Of a stretch of DNA of 45,608 bases, positions 17,026 to 26,055 are shown piece by piece (the first letter of the stretch is position 1; every line of letters starts with the position of its first letter). This stretch comes from DASRRB01 sp036732755. GTDB taxonomy: Bacteria > Planctomycetota > B15-G4 > SIAN01. The stretch spans positions 1 to 45,608 of the forward strand of contig DAINBU010000028.1 of assembly GCA_036732755.1 (NCBI GenBank). Reading direction: 5' to 3'. The notes beneath the pieces are model-generated. The model saw nothing but the letters and a program-made list of their open reading frames with translations. It ran no database searches and was not told the origin of the DNA. The translations under genes and the position numbers were made by a program.

Positions 17026-19449
17026 ATGTTCAGTACCGTCGTGCTCACTGGCGCCCTGCTCACCGCATTCGTCCAGGATCCGGGAGCGCATCCGGCTGCG
17101 CCCGCGCCCGACCTCGCGCCGAAACTCGCGGCGTGGTTGCAGGCGCCCTCGATGTTCGAACGCGACCGGATTCGAACGGAGCTCGTGAACCTCGGGGCCC
17201 CGGCCGTGCCGGCGCTGCAGGAGGTCGTCACGAAGCGCGACCCCGCGATGGGGCTCGCGCTGCAGGTCCTCTGCCGGATCGGCGAGCCGGCGCGGCCCGC
17301 GCTGCCGCAGATGCTCGCGATCCTCGGCGACCGGGACTTCGTCGAGCCGCAGGGACAGCACGCACACACAACGGCGCGCGGCCTCCTCTTCGATTCGATT
17401 CGCGAAGCCTCGTGGGCCGCCGACGAGATCGTCCCCGTTCTCGCGAAGGTGGCGGAGGACGGCAAGGAGAGCGACTGGTCCAGGACGACGGCGGGCTTCG
17501 CGCTCGGCCGGATGGGACGCGCGGCGGTGCCGGTCCTCTCCCAGTGGATCGCCGATGCGCGCGGCGACGCGCGCCTGCGAGGAGTCGCCCTCACCGCCCT
17601 CCGCGAGACGGGAATCGACGCGCCCGAGATCGTCCGACCGATCGCGGAGAATCCGAAGGATCCGCTCCAGGACGCCGCGATCTACACGCTCGCCACGATG
17701 GAGGAGCGCGCCGGTCGCAAGAGCCGCGATGAATTCTGGGGTGCGCAGGTCCACGGGGATCCGTACGGCGTCAAGGTGCGCGGCTGGCTGATGAACGCGA
17801 AGCAGACGCTGAATTGCCAGCGCCCCGATCCATTGACCCAGGAAGTGAAGCGACTCTGGCGCGCACGACTCGCGGAACGGCCCGACGCCGCGCTCGCCCA
17901 TCAGCTCGCTCTCCTCTTGCAGGATCAGTTCTCCAACAGCGAACTCGTCTACGGATCCCGGAAGGGGTACTGGGCGAAGGAGGATCCGCTCGAGAACTAC
18001 GCGACGATGGCCGATGCGCTGCGTCTCGCGCAGGCGAACGCGGAAAAGGGAACGCCCGTCGGGTCGCGCGCGACGCGCGGGCTCGCGAAGATCGCGCTGC
18101 TGCGCGGCGACTGGGACGGGATGAACGCCGCGCTCGCCGAGCTCGGCCAGCCGCCGATCCCCGCGGACCAGCGTCCGTGGCTCACCGCGCCGCCCAAGGA
18201 CTGGGGCGCGCTCGCCGAGAGCTGGCAGCCGTGCGATCCGTCGCTGCGCAGCGGCGATTGCAGCTTCGAAGTCCACGTCGCGACCAGCGGCCGCGGTCTG
18301 CGCGGCGCGCACGTCCTGCTGCGGCAGAAGCCGCCCGAGGCGAACTTCATCTCGACCGGCATCGAGACCCGGACGCTGCTGCTGGACCCGACTCCGCTGA
18401 GCGACGACACGGTCCACAAGGACGTCGGCTTCGGCTACTCCGCCGACGATCGCGCGCAGACCCGCTACGCCGTCACCGACGATTCGGGCGTCGCCCGTTT
18501 CGAAAAGCTGCCGCCGATCGAGGTCGCGATCGAAGTGATGGTCCCGACCGCCAATTTCACCGAGCCCGGCTCGCAGTGGGATCTCTGGACGCAGGAGGGG
18601 GACGGCCCGCCTGTGCTCGACCATTACCGATGGGGCGAGGGCTACGGACTCTCGAGCGGAACGACGACGCAGGGGCCGCATCTCGTCGTCCGCCCCCACC
18701 TCGCGATGAACGTCGCCCAGGGTCAGGCGATCACGACGAACGACTTCGTGCTCACCTGGCCGGCGGTTCCGGAGAGCGACGCGACCGGCGCGATCGAGTA
18801 CGAGGTCGAGCTGTCGCTGAGCTTCCCGGCTGGCAAGGGTGCGATCGGCGGCGCGGACACGATGGCGCGTCTCGTGACGGCGACGGCGTCGACGAAGGAG
18901 CACGCCTGGTCGCTCGGCGCGAAGGGCGTCGGCGACCTGAAGCTCGGCGCCGGCAACGTCTACCTGCTGCAGGTGACCGCGAAGGACGCGCACGGAGGCG
19001 TCGTCGCGCGCTTCGGCCGGACCGCCTGCTACGTGCCGTGGCGGCATCGCATCAGCGCCGCTCCGCGCATCGGCGACCTCACCCGCTCGGTCCACGCCTT
19101 CGAGGAGATGGCGCCGATCGACGCGAAGCTCTGGCACCTCGGACAGTTCCACGACGGCAGCCGCGGCAGCGTCGAGACGCTGCCCGAGCGGCTCGACCGC
19201 TACCTGCGCGAGAAGCCCGACGCCTTCGAAGCCGAATACGTCCGCGTCGCGCGCGTCTGGCTGCAGTGGCACGACGCCGCCGCGACCGACGCCGCCGCCG
19301 TGGCGCAGGCGCGCGGAAAGCTCGAGGAGCTCGCGCGCAGCCTGCCGGAGGGCAACGTCGCCGCCGACACCGCGCGCGAGCTGGTCCGACGCATCGACGC
19401 CCACGCCGAACCCGGGAAGCAGCTCGTGTACGCCGCCGCCGCGCGATGA
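17026..19449 (+). CDS. Large secreted HEAT-repeat protein with Ig/carboxypeptidase-regulatory-like part
   Basis: 807 residues with a short signal peptide (MFSTVVLTGALLTAFVQ). Residues 30-240 are HEAT-like helical pairs (LGAPAVPALQEVVTK, ALQVLCRIGEPARPALPQM, MGRAAVPVLSQWIADA, DPLQDAAIYTLATMEE). A helical, TPR-like section runs to about 380. Around 400-500 is a beta domain like a carboxypeptidase regulatory module (FEVHVATSGRGLRGAHVLL, then VTDDSGVARFEKLPPIE). Another beta domain follows at 560-680 (IEYEVELSLSFPAGKG, LGAGNVYLLQVTAKDAHG), then a helical C-terminus. Function unknown. Its stop lies 103 bp before the sigma fusion gene on the same strand, and both proteins share the carboxypeptidase-regulatory theme, so a joint role is possible. 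Confidence 0.78.
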   Translation: MFSTVVLTGALLTAFVQDPGAHPAAPAPDLAPKLAAWLQAPSMFERDRIRTELVNLGAPAVPALQEVVTKRDPAMGLALQVLCRIGEPARPALPQMLAILGDRDFVEPQGQHAHTTARGLLFDSIREASWAADEIVPVLAKVAEDGKESDWSRTTAGFALGRMGRAAVPVLSQWIADARGDARLRGVALTALRETGIDAPEIVRPIAENPKDPLQDAAIYTLATMEERAGRKSRDEFWGAQVHGDPYGVKVRGWLMNAKQTLNCQRPDPLTQEVKRLWRARLAERPDAALAHQLALLLQDQFSNSELVYGSRKGYWAKEDPLENYATMADALRLAQANAEKGTPVGSRATRGLAKIALLRGDWDGMNAALAELGQPPIPADQRPWLTAPPKDWGALAESWQPCDPSLRSGDCSFEVHVATSGRGLRGAHVLLRQKPPEANFISTGIETRTLLLDPTPLSDDTVHKDVGFGYSADDRAQTRYAVTDDSGVARFEKLPPIEVAIEVMVPTANFTEPGSQWDLWTQEGDGPPVLDHYRWGEGYGLSSGTTTQGPHLVVRPHLAMNVAQGQAITTNDFVLTWPAVPESDATGAIEYEVELSLSFPAGKGAIGGADTMARLVTATASTKEHAWSLGAKGVGDLKLGAGNVYLLQVTAKDAHGGVVARFGRTACYVPWRHRISAAPRIGDLTRSVHAFEEMAPIDAKLWHLGQFHDGSRGSVETLPERLDRYLREKPDAFEAEYVRVARVWLQWHDAAATDAAAVAQARGKLEELARSLPEGNVAADTARELVRRIDAHAEPGKQLVYAAAAR

Positions 19450-19552
19450 CCGGGAGGTCCAAGGTCTTCCTGACTCGACGCGCACCGACACCCGGACGTG
19501 ATTCGTAGCGCCGCCTGAAGAATCCCGGGCTCCGGCGGCATCTCTCGGCCGG

Positions 19553-22500
19553 ATGGACTTGATGCCGATGCCGCCCGACGTCGACCGGCTGCTCGCGAAC
19601 GCAGGCTGGGTGAAGGCGCTCGCGTTCCGTCTCGTCTCGGACGAGGCGGCCGCGGACGACCTCGCGCAGGAGACGTGGCTGCGCGCGCTCGAACGGCCGC
19701 CGCGCGACGCGGCGACCGTACGGTCGCTGCGCGCATGGCTCGCGCGCGTCGTCGCGCGTTTCGCATTGCAGCGGCGACGCCACGACGCGGCCGCGGAGCG
19801 CCGCGAACACGCCGCCGCCGTGTCCGAAGCGCAACCCGACGTCGCCGACGTCGTCGCGCACGCGGAGCTGCACCGGCGGATCGTCGACTCGGTGCTCGCG
19901 CTCGACGAGCCCTACCGCGCGACGCTGCTGCTGCGCTTCTTCGAGGACGAGACGCCGGCTCGCATCGCGACGCGCATGGGCGTCCCGTCCAAGACGGTGC
20001 ACACGCGGCTGCGGCGCGGCCTCGAGCGGCTGCGTGCGCGCTTCGAAGTCGAACGACGTCCCGGCGGCGAGCTCCACGCGTGGATCGCATCTGCGCTCCC
20101 GCCACTGGCGCCGATCGCCGCGCCGCCGCTCGTCGGTCGTCTGCTTCCGGAGGTGTTGGCCATGGGCGGGAAGCTGAAACTCGCGGTCGCCGTCCTCGCA
20201 GTCGCGGGCCTCTCGTTCGTCGCATGGCGCGCGTGGCGCGGGGATGCGAAGGGGCCCGCGCCGATCGACGCCTCGCGAGCGGTCGCGCGTGCCGCGCCGA
20301 CCGGCGGCACGCCTGGCGCGTCGACGCCTTCCGACGCGACCCGCGCCGGCGACGTCGCCGAGGCGCCGCGCTCGACGTCGACCGCCGACGTCGACGAAGT
20401 CGTATTCGCCGGCTCGATCGCCGTCACCGGCCGCGTCGTCGACGAGCGCGGAAAGCCGATCGAGGGCGCGCGCGTCGAGTGCACACTTCCCGACGGGTCG
20501 ACGCGCGTTGACGGCGTTGGCCACGTCGTCGCCGAGGAGCTGCGCGCCCACGGATTCTGGGACGCTCCCTGCGTACCGCCGCGCGTGTCGGCGGCCTCCG
20601 ACGTCGACGGTCGCTTCATGATCCGCGGGCTGCGGAGCGGGCTGCCCTACACGCTCGCGATCGCCGCGGAGGGATACCGGACGGAGTCGCGCGCCGTCCC
20701 GCCCGACCGCTACGGCGGCGCCACGCTTGGTGCGGGCGCGGTCGTGCGCCTGCACGACGTCGTGCTCGCGCGCGGCGGTGGCGTCCGCGTCCACGTCACC
20801 GACGCGCGTGGCGCGAACGTCGGCGGAGCCGCGCTCTTCGTCGGACCATGGCCGGACACGATCGGATACCTCTGGGCGAACTCCCGGACGCGTCGCGGCG
20901 ACACCGACGCGCAGGGTCGCGCCGTACTACCGCTCGAGCGAACGGGCAGGAACTGGATCCTCGCCCGCTCACGAGCAGGGCGCGAGGCGGTCGCGATCGA
21001 CGTCGCCTTCGACGAGACTGCGCCTCCGGTCGAATTGCGCCTCGAAGAGGGCGTCTCGCTGCGCGTGCGCGTCCGCGACCCCGGAGGACACGTGCTCGCT
21101 GGTGTGCGGGTCAGTGCTCGTACGTCGATCGCCGAGCACGCGGCGACGCTGCTCCGCGAGGCGATGACCGACGAGGACGGCGTCGTCGACTTCCACGATC
21201 TCCCCGACGGAACGCGGACTCTCTACGCCGACGCACCGGGTGGATTGCCGGACCTGGCCCGCGAGTCGACGCGGACCGTGACGATCACAACGGGCACCCG
21301 CGAGGTCGAATTCGTCCTCGCGACCTGCCGCCCGCCGCTCGCGGTCCGCTTCGTCGACGCCGTCGACGGTTCGCCGGTGCGCGCGACCGAGTTGCTCGTC
21401 GTCGACGGCGAGGTCGACGGCCCTCCGTCAGGATCGGGACGCGGCGGCCGCGACGCGCCGACGCGCGGCATCGCGTCGCTCTCGGCCGACGGCATGCACG
21501 GCGAGATTCTCCTCTCCCCTCCGCGTGGGCATCCGACCGGCGACGACCGCATGCCGCGCGAGCAGCAGTCGGAACGATTCCGAGTGATCGTCGACGCCCG
21601 CGACCACGCGCGCACGCGGCTCGGCCCGTTCGATCCAGAGAAGCTCTCGACTGCCGAACCGCTGACGCTCGCGCTCGAGCGCGGCCGGCGATTACGCGGC
21701 ACGGTGCGCGACGGGAAAGGCGCGCCGATCCCTGGCGCGCGCGTGCACGAAATCGGGCCTGGGCCGGGCCGCGCATGCAACATGTTCACGTGGCAGGTCT
21801 GCGGCGCGGTCCGCGCGGCGCTCTGTGACCGCGACGGCGCATTCACGCTCGGACCGATCGCGGCCGGCGCGCACGAACTCGTCGTCGACGCGACCGGGTT
21901 CGTCTCGAGGATCGTCGCCGTGGAACTGGGGGAGTCCGACCCTCCGCCGCTCGTCGTCGACCTCGAGCGAGGCCTCACCGTCGAAGGAGAAGTCCATTTC
22001 GAGGCCGACGAGGAGCCGACGTCGTTCGAGGTCGTGCTCCAGCGGCGGGGCGCGCCGGCGCCCGACGCCGGCACGCTCGCCACGGCGCCCGACGACGACG
22101 GCCGCTTCTCCTTCCCGGCACTGCCGCCCGGCGACTATGCGCTGCTCGCACTGCGGCCTCCGGACGGCGAGCGCGACTGGTTCGCGGATGCGATGGGACT
22201 GCTCGGCACCGACGAGAGCCCCGCCGTGCCGCAGGTGGTCCGCCTCACTCTGACCGGCGCAGACCGTTCGCTGGTCCTCGAACCGTGGCGCGAGGCGAAG
22301 GGCCGCCGCCGGCTCGACGCGCCGGTCGTCGACAAGGCACGGCCCGGCGCGAAGCGCGCCGCGATCCTCTACCTCGACGCGAGCGGGCTCCCCCACCACG
22401 ACGACGTCGACCTCGTCGACGGCCGCCTCGCCGTCGATCTGCCCGACGCGAAGCAGTACCTCGTGCTGCTCTCCGAGGACGGACACGCATTCGACCTCGC

Positions 22501-22885
22501 CGGCGCCGAGACGACGCGGCCGTGGTACGTCGCGAGCCGCGTCCTGAGCGCGGACGACGTGAAGCGCGGCGTGCCACCGCTGCGCGTGCCGCGCGGAACC
22601 GTGCGCGTTCGCGTCACGGGTCCCGACGGAGAGGAACCGGGAGACGGACTTCGCCTGTTCGTCGGCTTCTTCGTCGATCCCGGCTTCTCGGCGTCGTTCC
22701 CCGAGTTGCTGATGGGGAACACCCAGGTCCTCGCGCTGCCTTCGGACGGGCGCATCACGCTGACCGATCTGCCGGTGGGCCGGACGTGGCTCTACGTCTC
22801 CGACTCGGACCATCACGGACATGGCGAGACGTACGTCAACGTCGTCGAGAACAGCGCGATCGACGCGATGATCGACTGGAATTAG
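19553..22885 (+). CDS. ECF-type sigma factor fused to a membrane segment and exported carboxypeptidase-regulatory-like repeats
   Basis: 1110 residues. Residues 10-85 are sigma-70 region 2 (DDLAQETWLRALERPP, then RSLRAWLARVVARFALQRR). Residues 105-165 are region 4 with the helix-turn-helix ETPARIATRMGVPSKTVHTR. A membrane segment lies at 207-225 (KLKLAVAVLAVAGLSFVAW), followed by a low-complexity linker. From about 290 to the end are at least five beta modules of the carboxypeptidase-regulatory type, for example GRVVDERGKPIEGARVEC, RVRDPGGHVLAGVRVSA, GTVRDGKGAPIPGARV and DDDGRFSFPALPPGDYALL. The sigma part would be cytoplasmic and the rest outside. Starts at 19553, 19562 or 19568 are all possible; ribosome sites are weak. 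It follows the secreted HEAT gene by 103 bp and converges on the NUDIX gene. Confidence 0.85.
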   Translation: MDLMPMPPDVDRLLANAGWVKALAFRLVSDEAAADDLAQETWLRALERPPRDAATVRSLRAWLARVVARFALQRRRHDAAAERREHAAAVSEAQPDVADVVAHAELHRRIVDSVLALDEPYRATLLLRFFEDETPARIATRMGVPSKTVHTRLRRGLERLRARFEVERRPGGELHAWIASALPPLAPIAAPPLVGRLLPEVLAMGGKLKLAVAVLAVAGLSFVAWRAWRGDAKGPAPIDASRAVARAAPTGGTPGASTPSDATRAGDVAEAPRSTSTADVDEVVFAGSIAVTGRVVDERGKPIEGARVECTLPDGSTRVDGVGHVVAEELRAHGFWDAPCVPPRVSAASDVDGRFMIRGLRSGLPYTLAIAAEGYRTESRAVPPDRYGGATLGAGAVVRLHDVVLARGGGVRVHVTDARGANVGGAALFVGPWPDTIGYLWANSRTRRGDTDAQGRAVLPLERTGRNWILARSRAGREAVAIDVAFDETAPPVELRLEEGVSLRVRVRDPGGHVLAGVRVSARTSIAEHAATLLREAMTDEDGVVDFHDLPDGTRTLYADAPGGLPDLARESTRTVTITTGTREVEFVLATCRPPLAVRFVDAVDGSPVRATELLVVDGEVDGPPSGSGRGGRDAPTRGIASLSADGMHGEILLSPPRGHPTGDDRMPREQQSERFRVIVDARDHARTRLGPFDPEKLSTAEPLTLALERGRRLRGTVRDGKGAPIPGARVHEIGPGPGRACNMFTWQVCGAVRAALCDRDGAFTLGPIAAGAHELVVDATGFVSRIVAVELGESDPPPLVVDLERGLTVEGEVHFEADEEPTSFEVVLQRRGAPAPDAGTLATAPDDDGRFSFPALPPGDYALLALRPPDGERDWFADAMGLLGTDESPAVPQVVRLTLTGADRSLVLEPWREAKGRRRLDAPVVDKARPGAKRAAILYLDASGLPHHDDVDLVDGRLAVDLPDAKQYLVLLSEDGHAFDLAGAETTRPWYVASRVLSADDVKRGVPPLRVPRGTVRVRVTGPDGEEPGDGLRLFVGFFVDPGFSASFPELLMGNTQVLALPSDGRITLTDLPVGRTWLYVSDSDHHGHGETYVNVVENSAIDAMIDWN

Positions 22886-22904
22886 GCCGCCGCGCGCCGC
22901 GCCC

Positions 22905-23372
22905 TCACTTCCGCGGTGTCGGCGCCGCCTCGAATCCGCCCGGGTACTTCCTCGCCTTGAAGTCCTCGAGGATCTGCCGGTGGTCGAAGGGGATGTCGGG
23001 CGGCAGCTGGTCGAAGGCGAACCACTGCACGGCCGCGGCGTCGTCGCCGGCGACGGGCTCGCCGTCGGCTTCGCATTCGAAGATCGTCCCGACGGTGTGC
23101 TGGCGCGGGTCGCGGCGCGGGTCGGAATAGGTGTGGAACTGGCGGAGCTTCGTCACGCGCAGCGCCGTCTCCTCGAGGGTCTCGCGACAGACCGCCTGCT
23201 CGAGCGTTTCGCCGACGTCGACGAAGCCGCCGGGCAGCGCCCAGCCGGGCGGCGGCCACTTGCGGCGGACCATCAGGACCTTGCCGGCGCGCACGACGAT
23301 CGAGTCGACGGTCGGGCGCGGCGACTTGTGCTTCCAGGTCGCGGTCTTCGTGAGGTCCTGCGCGTCGGACAT
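22905..23372 (-). CDS. NUDIX hydrolase
   Basis: 155 residues; the family cleaves nucleoside diphosphates linked to another group, with a divalent metal. The Nudix box begins GGFVDVGETLEQAVCRE and continues TLEETAL, keeping the REx2EE core but with Ala where the consensus has Gly. The N-terminal VDSIVVRAGKVLMVRRKW and WALPGG are typical of the fold. Substrate cannot be told; ADP-ribose-like or oxidised nucleotides are common for this size. GGGAG lies about nine bases before the ATG. It follows the dihydroorotase stop by 26 bp, so the two are probably co-transcribed, and its 3' end is 19 bp from the convergent sigma-fusion gene. Confidence 0.9.
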   Translation of the reverse strand: MSDAQDLTKTATWKHKSPRPTVDSIVVRAGKVLMVRRKWPPPGWALPGGFVDVGETLEQAVCRETLEETALRVTKLRQFHTYSDPRRDPRQHTVGTIFECEADGEPVAGDDAAAVQWFAFDQLPPDIPFDHRQILEDFKARKYPGGFEAAPTPRK

Positions 23373-23398
23373 GGCGGCGGCTCCCTCGCTCGCTCGAC

Positions 23399-24811
23399 TC
23401 AGCAGCAGACGGAGCTGGCCGGCCCGCCGCCGCCCGCGCCGAGCGCCTGCAGCGGCGGCGGCGCCGCCCGCTCGAGCGCGGCGAGGTCTTCACTCCGCGC
23501 ACGATCGAAGACGAGCTTCCCCCCCACCCACACCTGCGCCGGACGGCGGCGAAACGTCCGCCCGACGTAGGGCGAGAGCTTCGCCTTCGACGCGAAGTCC
23601 TCCTCGGCGACGGTCCACGCCGCCTCCTCGATCAGGACAAGATCGGCCCATGCGCCCACGCCGATGCGGCCGCGGTCGTCGAGCCGGTGGAGCCGCGCCG
23701 GCCCGAGCGCTCCGCGCGCGACGAGGGCGTCGAGGTCGAGCACGCCTTCGTCGACCAGCGAGAGCCAGAGCGGCAGGAAGACGTCGGCGCCGGGGATGCC
23801 CGACGGCGCGAGCCCGAACGCGCGCTCCTTCTCGTCGCGCGGGTGCGGAGCGTGGTCGCTCTGCACCACGTCGAGCACGCCGTCGCGCACGGCCGCGCGG
23901 AGCGCGATTCGGTCGTCGGCGCTCTTGATCGACGGATTGCACTTGAGCACCGCGCCGCGCTCCGCGACGTCGGAGTCGGTGAACAGGAGGTAGTGGGCGC
24001 ACGCGGCGGCGCTCACCGGCAGGTCGCGCGCCTTGGCGGCGCGGATCGCGTCGCACGCGGCGGCCGACGAGACGTGGAAGAGGTGGATGCGCGCGCCGGT
24101 CGCGGCGCAGAGCTCGATCGACCGCTCGACGGCGATCTGCTCCGCTTCGACCGAGCGGGCGCGCGAGAAGTCGACGGCGCGCTCGCCGAAGCGCTTCAGC
24201 CCCTCGCGCACGGTCGGCCCGTGCTCGGCGTGCAGCACGAGCAGGCCGTCCGCCGCCGCGACCTCGGTGAAGACGGCGCGCAGCGCGGAGAGCTCGCTCA
24301 CCTCGAGGTCGGGATCCCCCGCCATGAAGAGCTTCACGCCCGGCGCGACGCGCGCGAGCTCGCGCAGCTCCCGCAGGTTCCCGGCGACCGCGCAGCCGTA
24401 CGCCAGCACGCGCACGCGCGAGCGCGCCTCGACCGACACGACCTTCGCGCGCCACTGCGACGCCGTCGTCAAGAGCGGCCGGTTGTTCTGGATCTCGCCG
24501 ATCGTCGTCGCGCCGCCGCGCGCGCTCGCGGCCGAGCCGGTGACGTAGCCCTCCTTGGCGTCCGCGCCCGGCTCGCGGTAGTGGACGTGGTTGTCGATGA
24601 AGCCGGGCAGCAGCAGCGCGCCGGCGGCGGCGACCTCCTCCGCGCCGCGCGGCAGTCCGCGCTCGAGCGCGGCGATGCGCCCGCCGCGGACGCCGACGTC
24701 GAGCCGGACGGGCGGGCCGGAGGGGGCGTGCTGCGGCGCGGGCCCGGGCGCGACGAGCGCCGCGGCGGGCACGCTCACGTCGCGCAGGACGAGGTCGAAG
24801 TCGTTCGCCAA
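23399..24811 (-). CDS. pyrC: Dihydroorotase (amidohydrolase)
   Basis: Cyclises carbamoyl-aspartate to dihydroorotate in pyrimidine synthesis. The 470-residue protein shows the metal-binding DNHVHYREPG (His-x-His), the Lys of APGVKLFMAG, HAEHGP, HLFHVSSAAACDAI and the catalytic Asp in VVQSDHAPHPRDEKERAFG, then SGIPGADVFLPLWLSLV. This points to the dihydroorotase/allantoinase branch; the adjacent genes do not settle it further. The start is a TTG at 24811, as there is no in-frame ATG before the active site. It is longer than usual because of an Ala/Pro-rich insert near residues 15-35 and a Gly-rich tail ending SSVCC. The stop codon is TGA. It starts 41 bp after the phosphatase gene. Confidence 0.85.
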   Translation of the reverse strand: MANDFDLVLRDVSVPAAALVAPGPAPQHAPSGPPVRLDVGVRGGRIAALERGLPRGAEEVAAAGALLLPGFIDNHVHYREPGADAKEGYVTGSAASARGGATTIGEIQNNRPLLTTASQWRAKVVSVEARSRVRVLAYGCAVAGNLRELRELARVAPGVKLFMAGDPDLEVSELSALRAVFTEVAAADGLLVLHAEHGPTVREGLKRFGERAVDFSRARSVEAEQIAVERSIELCAATGARIHLFHVSSAAACDAIRAAKARDLPVSAAACAHYLLFTDSDVAERGAVLKCNPSIKSADDRIALRAAVRDGVLDVVQSDHAPHPRDEKERAFGLAPSGIPGADVFLPLWLSLVDEGVLDLDALVARGALGPARLHRLDDRGRIGVGAWADLVLIEEAAWTVAEEDFASKAKLSPYVGRTFRRRPAQVWVGGKLVFDRARSEDLAALERAAPPPLQALGAGGGGPASSVCC

Positions 24812-24852
24812 GATTCCGTCTACGGGCTCCGTCTCCGGCGCGCCGCGCGGGG

Positions 24853-26055
24853 TCAGGTCGCGCGCAGCACGACCAGCGTGAGGTCGTCCTCGAAGCGGTC
24901 GGCGCCGACGAACTTCGAGACCTCGGCGCGCAGCAGGTCGATCAGCTGGCGCGCGCTCGCGCCGGGATTCGCGCGCAGCAGGCTCTCGATGCGCTCGAGC
25001 CCGAACAGGTTGCCGCCCGCGTCGCGCGCCTCGACGATGCCGTCCGTGTACCAGACGAGCACGTCGCCCGGCGCCAGCGTGACCGGCGGCGCCGCCTGGT
25101 AGGCGATGCCCGTCTCGATGCCGAGCGCGGCCGCGCCCGTCGGCAGGCTGGTCGCGCCACCCGCCTTGCGCAGCAGGAGCGGCGGCGTCTGCCCCGCGTT
25201 CGCGTAGGTGAGCGTGCGCGCCTTCGGGTCGAGCCGTCCGATCACCATCGACATGAAGCGACCGTCGCCGAGGTCCTCGACGAGCAGGTCGTTCAGCCGC
25301 GTGAGGATGGCCGCCTCGTCGTGGCCGTCGCGGAACAGGACGCGCAGCGCCGAGCGCGCGCCGGTCATGACCATCGCCGGCCCGACGCCGTGGCCGGTCA
25401 CGTCGCCGACCACGATGCCGATGCGGCCGTCGGGGCAGCGCACGAAGTCGTAGTAGTCGCCGGCCGCCGTCTCGGCCGGGATCGAGGCGCCCGCGAGGTC
25501 GTAGCCGGTGAGGTCGGTCGGGTCCTTCGGGAGCAGCGCCGCGAGCACCTCGCGCGCGATCTCGAGCGAGCGCTGGAGGCGCTCACGCTCGAGGGCGGCG
25601 CGCAGCAGGCGGGCGTTCTCGAGCACGATCGAGATGGCGCGCGCCAGCGCCTCGAAGAAGCGCGAATCCTTCGACGTGAACTGCCGCTCGGTCGCGCGCG
25701 AGTCGACGTAGATCACGCCGAGCACGTCGTCCTTGAAGGAGAGGCGCACGCACATGACCGCGCGCAGCTTCAGGTCGACGACCGAGGCGGAGAGGTCGCG
25801 CGGCTGGTCGCTGTCGCCGATGCTGCGGATCAGGCACTCGGGCTGCTCGAACGCCTTCGTCGCGAGCGACGTCGAGTAGCGGAAGTCCGCGCCGAGGTCC
25901 TTGCCGCGCTCGTCGCGCGCGACGGCGGCCTGGAGCGTGCCGTCGGCGTCCTTGAGCAGCAGGATGCAGCGCTCGGCGCGGACGGCGCGGATCGCCCGGT
26001 CGACGATCTTCGAGACCAGCCCCGCCGGGTCGTGGTCGGAGATCAGGTCGGCCAT
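24853..26055 (-). CDS. GAF-domain SpoIIE/RsbU-type PP2C phosphatase
   Basis: Serine phosphatase of partner-switching pathways, where it dephosphorylates a STAS-domain antagonist. From the ATG at 26055 it has 400 residues. A GAF sensor domain (residues 1-150: LVSKIVDRAIRAVRAERCIL, FKDDVLGVIYVDSRA) leads to a linker helix. The PP2C domain (200-400) keeps its metal ligands in AAGDYYDFV, GIVVGDVTGHGVGPAM, VWYTDGIVEARD and EDDLTLVVL. The frame is open and protein-like for about 70 codons further upstream, including DSRNVRLLLET (start of the first GAF helix), a Ser-rich linker and FKLKNLFSRLGRK. However, no ATG, GTG or TTG precedes the stop at 26338. A CTG at 26262 is the likeliest alternative start. 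A STAS gene is divergent next door. Confidence 0.9.
   Translation of the reverse strand: MADLISDHDPAGLVSKIVDRAIRAVRAERCILLLKDADGTLQAAVARDERGKDLGADFRYSTSLATKAFEQPECLIRSIGDSDQPRDLSASVVDLKLRAVMCVRLSFKDDVLGVIYVDSRATERQFTSKDSRFFEALARAISIVLENARLLRAALERERLQRSLEIAREVLAALLPKDPTDLTGYDLAGASIPAETAAGDYYDFVRCPDGRIGIVVGDVTGHGVGPAMVMTGARSALRVLFRDGHDEAAILTRLNDLLVEDLGDGRFMSMVIGRLDPKARTLTYANAGQTPPLLLRKAGGATSLPTGAAALGIETGIAYQAAPPVTLAPGDVLVWYTDGIVEARDAGGNLFGLERIESLLRANPGASARQLIDLLRAEVSKFVGADRFEDDLTLVVLRAT

Noticed and set aside
19079..20794. Long minus-strand ORF under the sigma fusion start
   Set aside because: It is an Arg/Ala-rich antisense shadow caused by high GC; the plus strand carries the sigma motifs.
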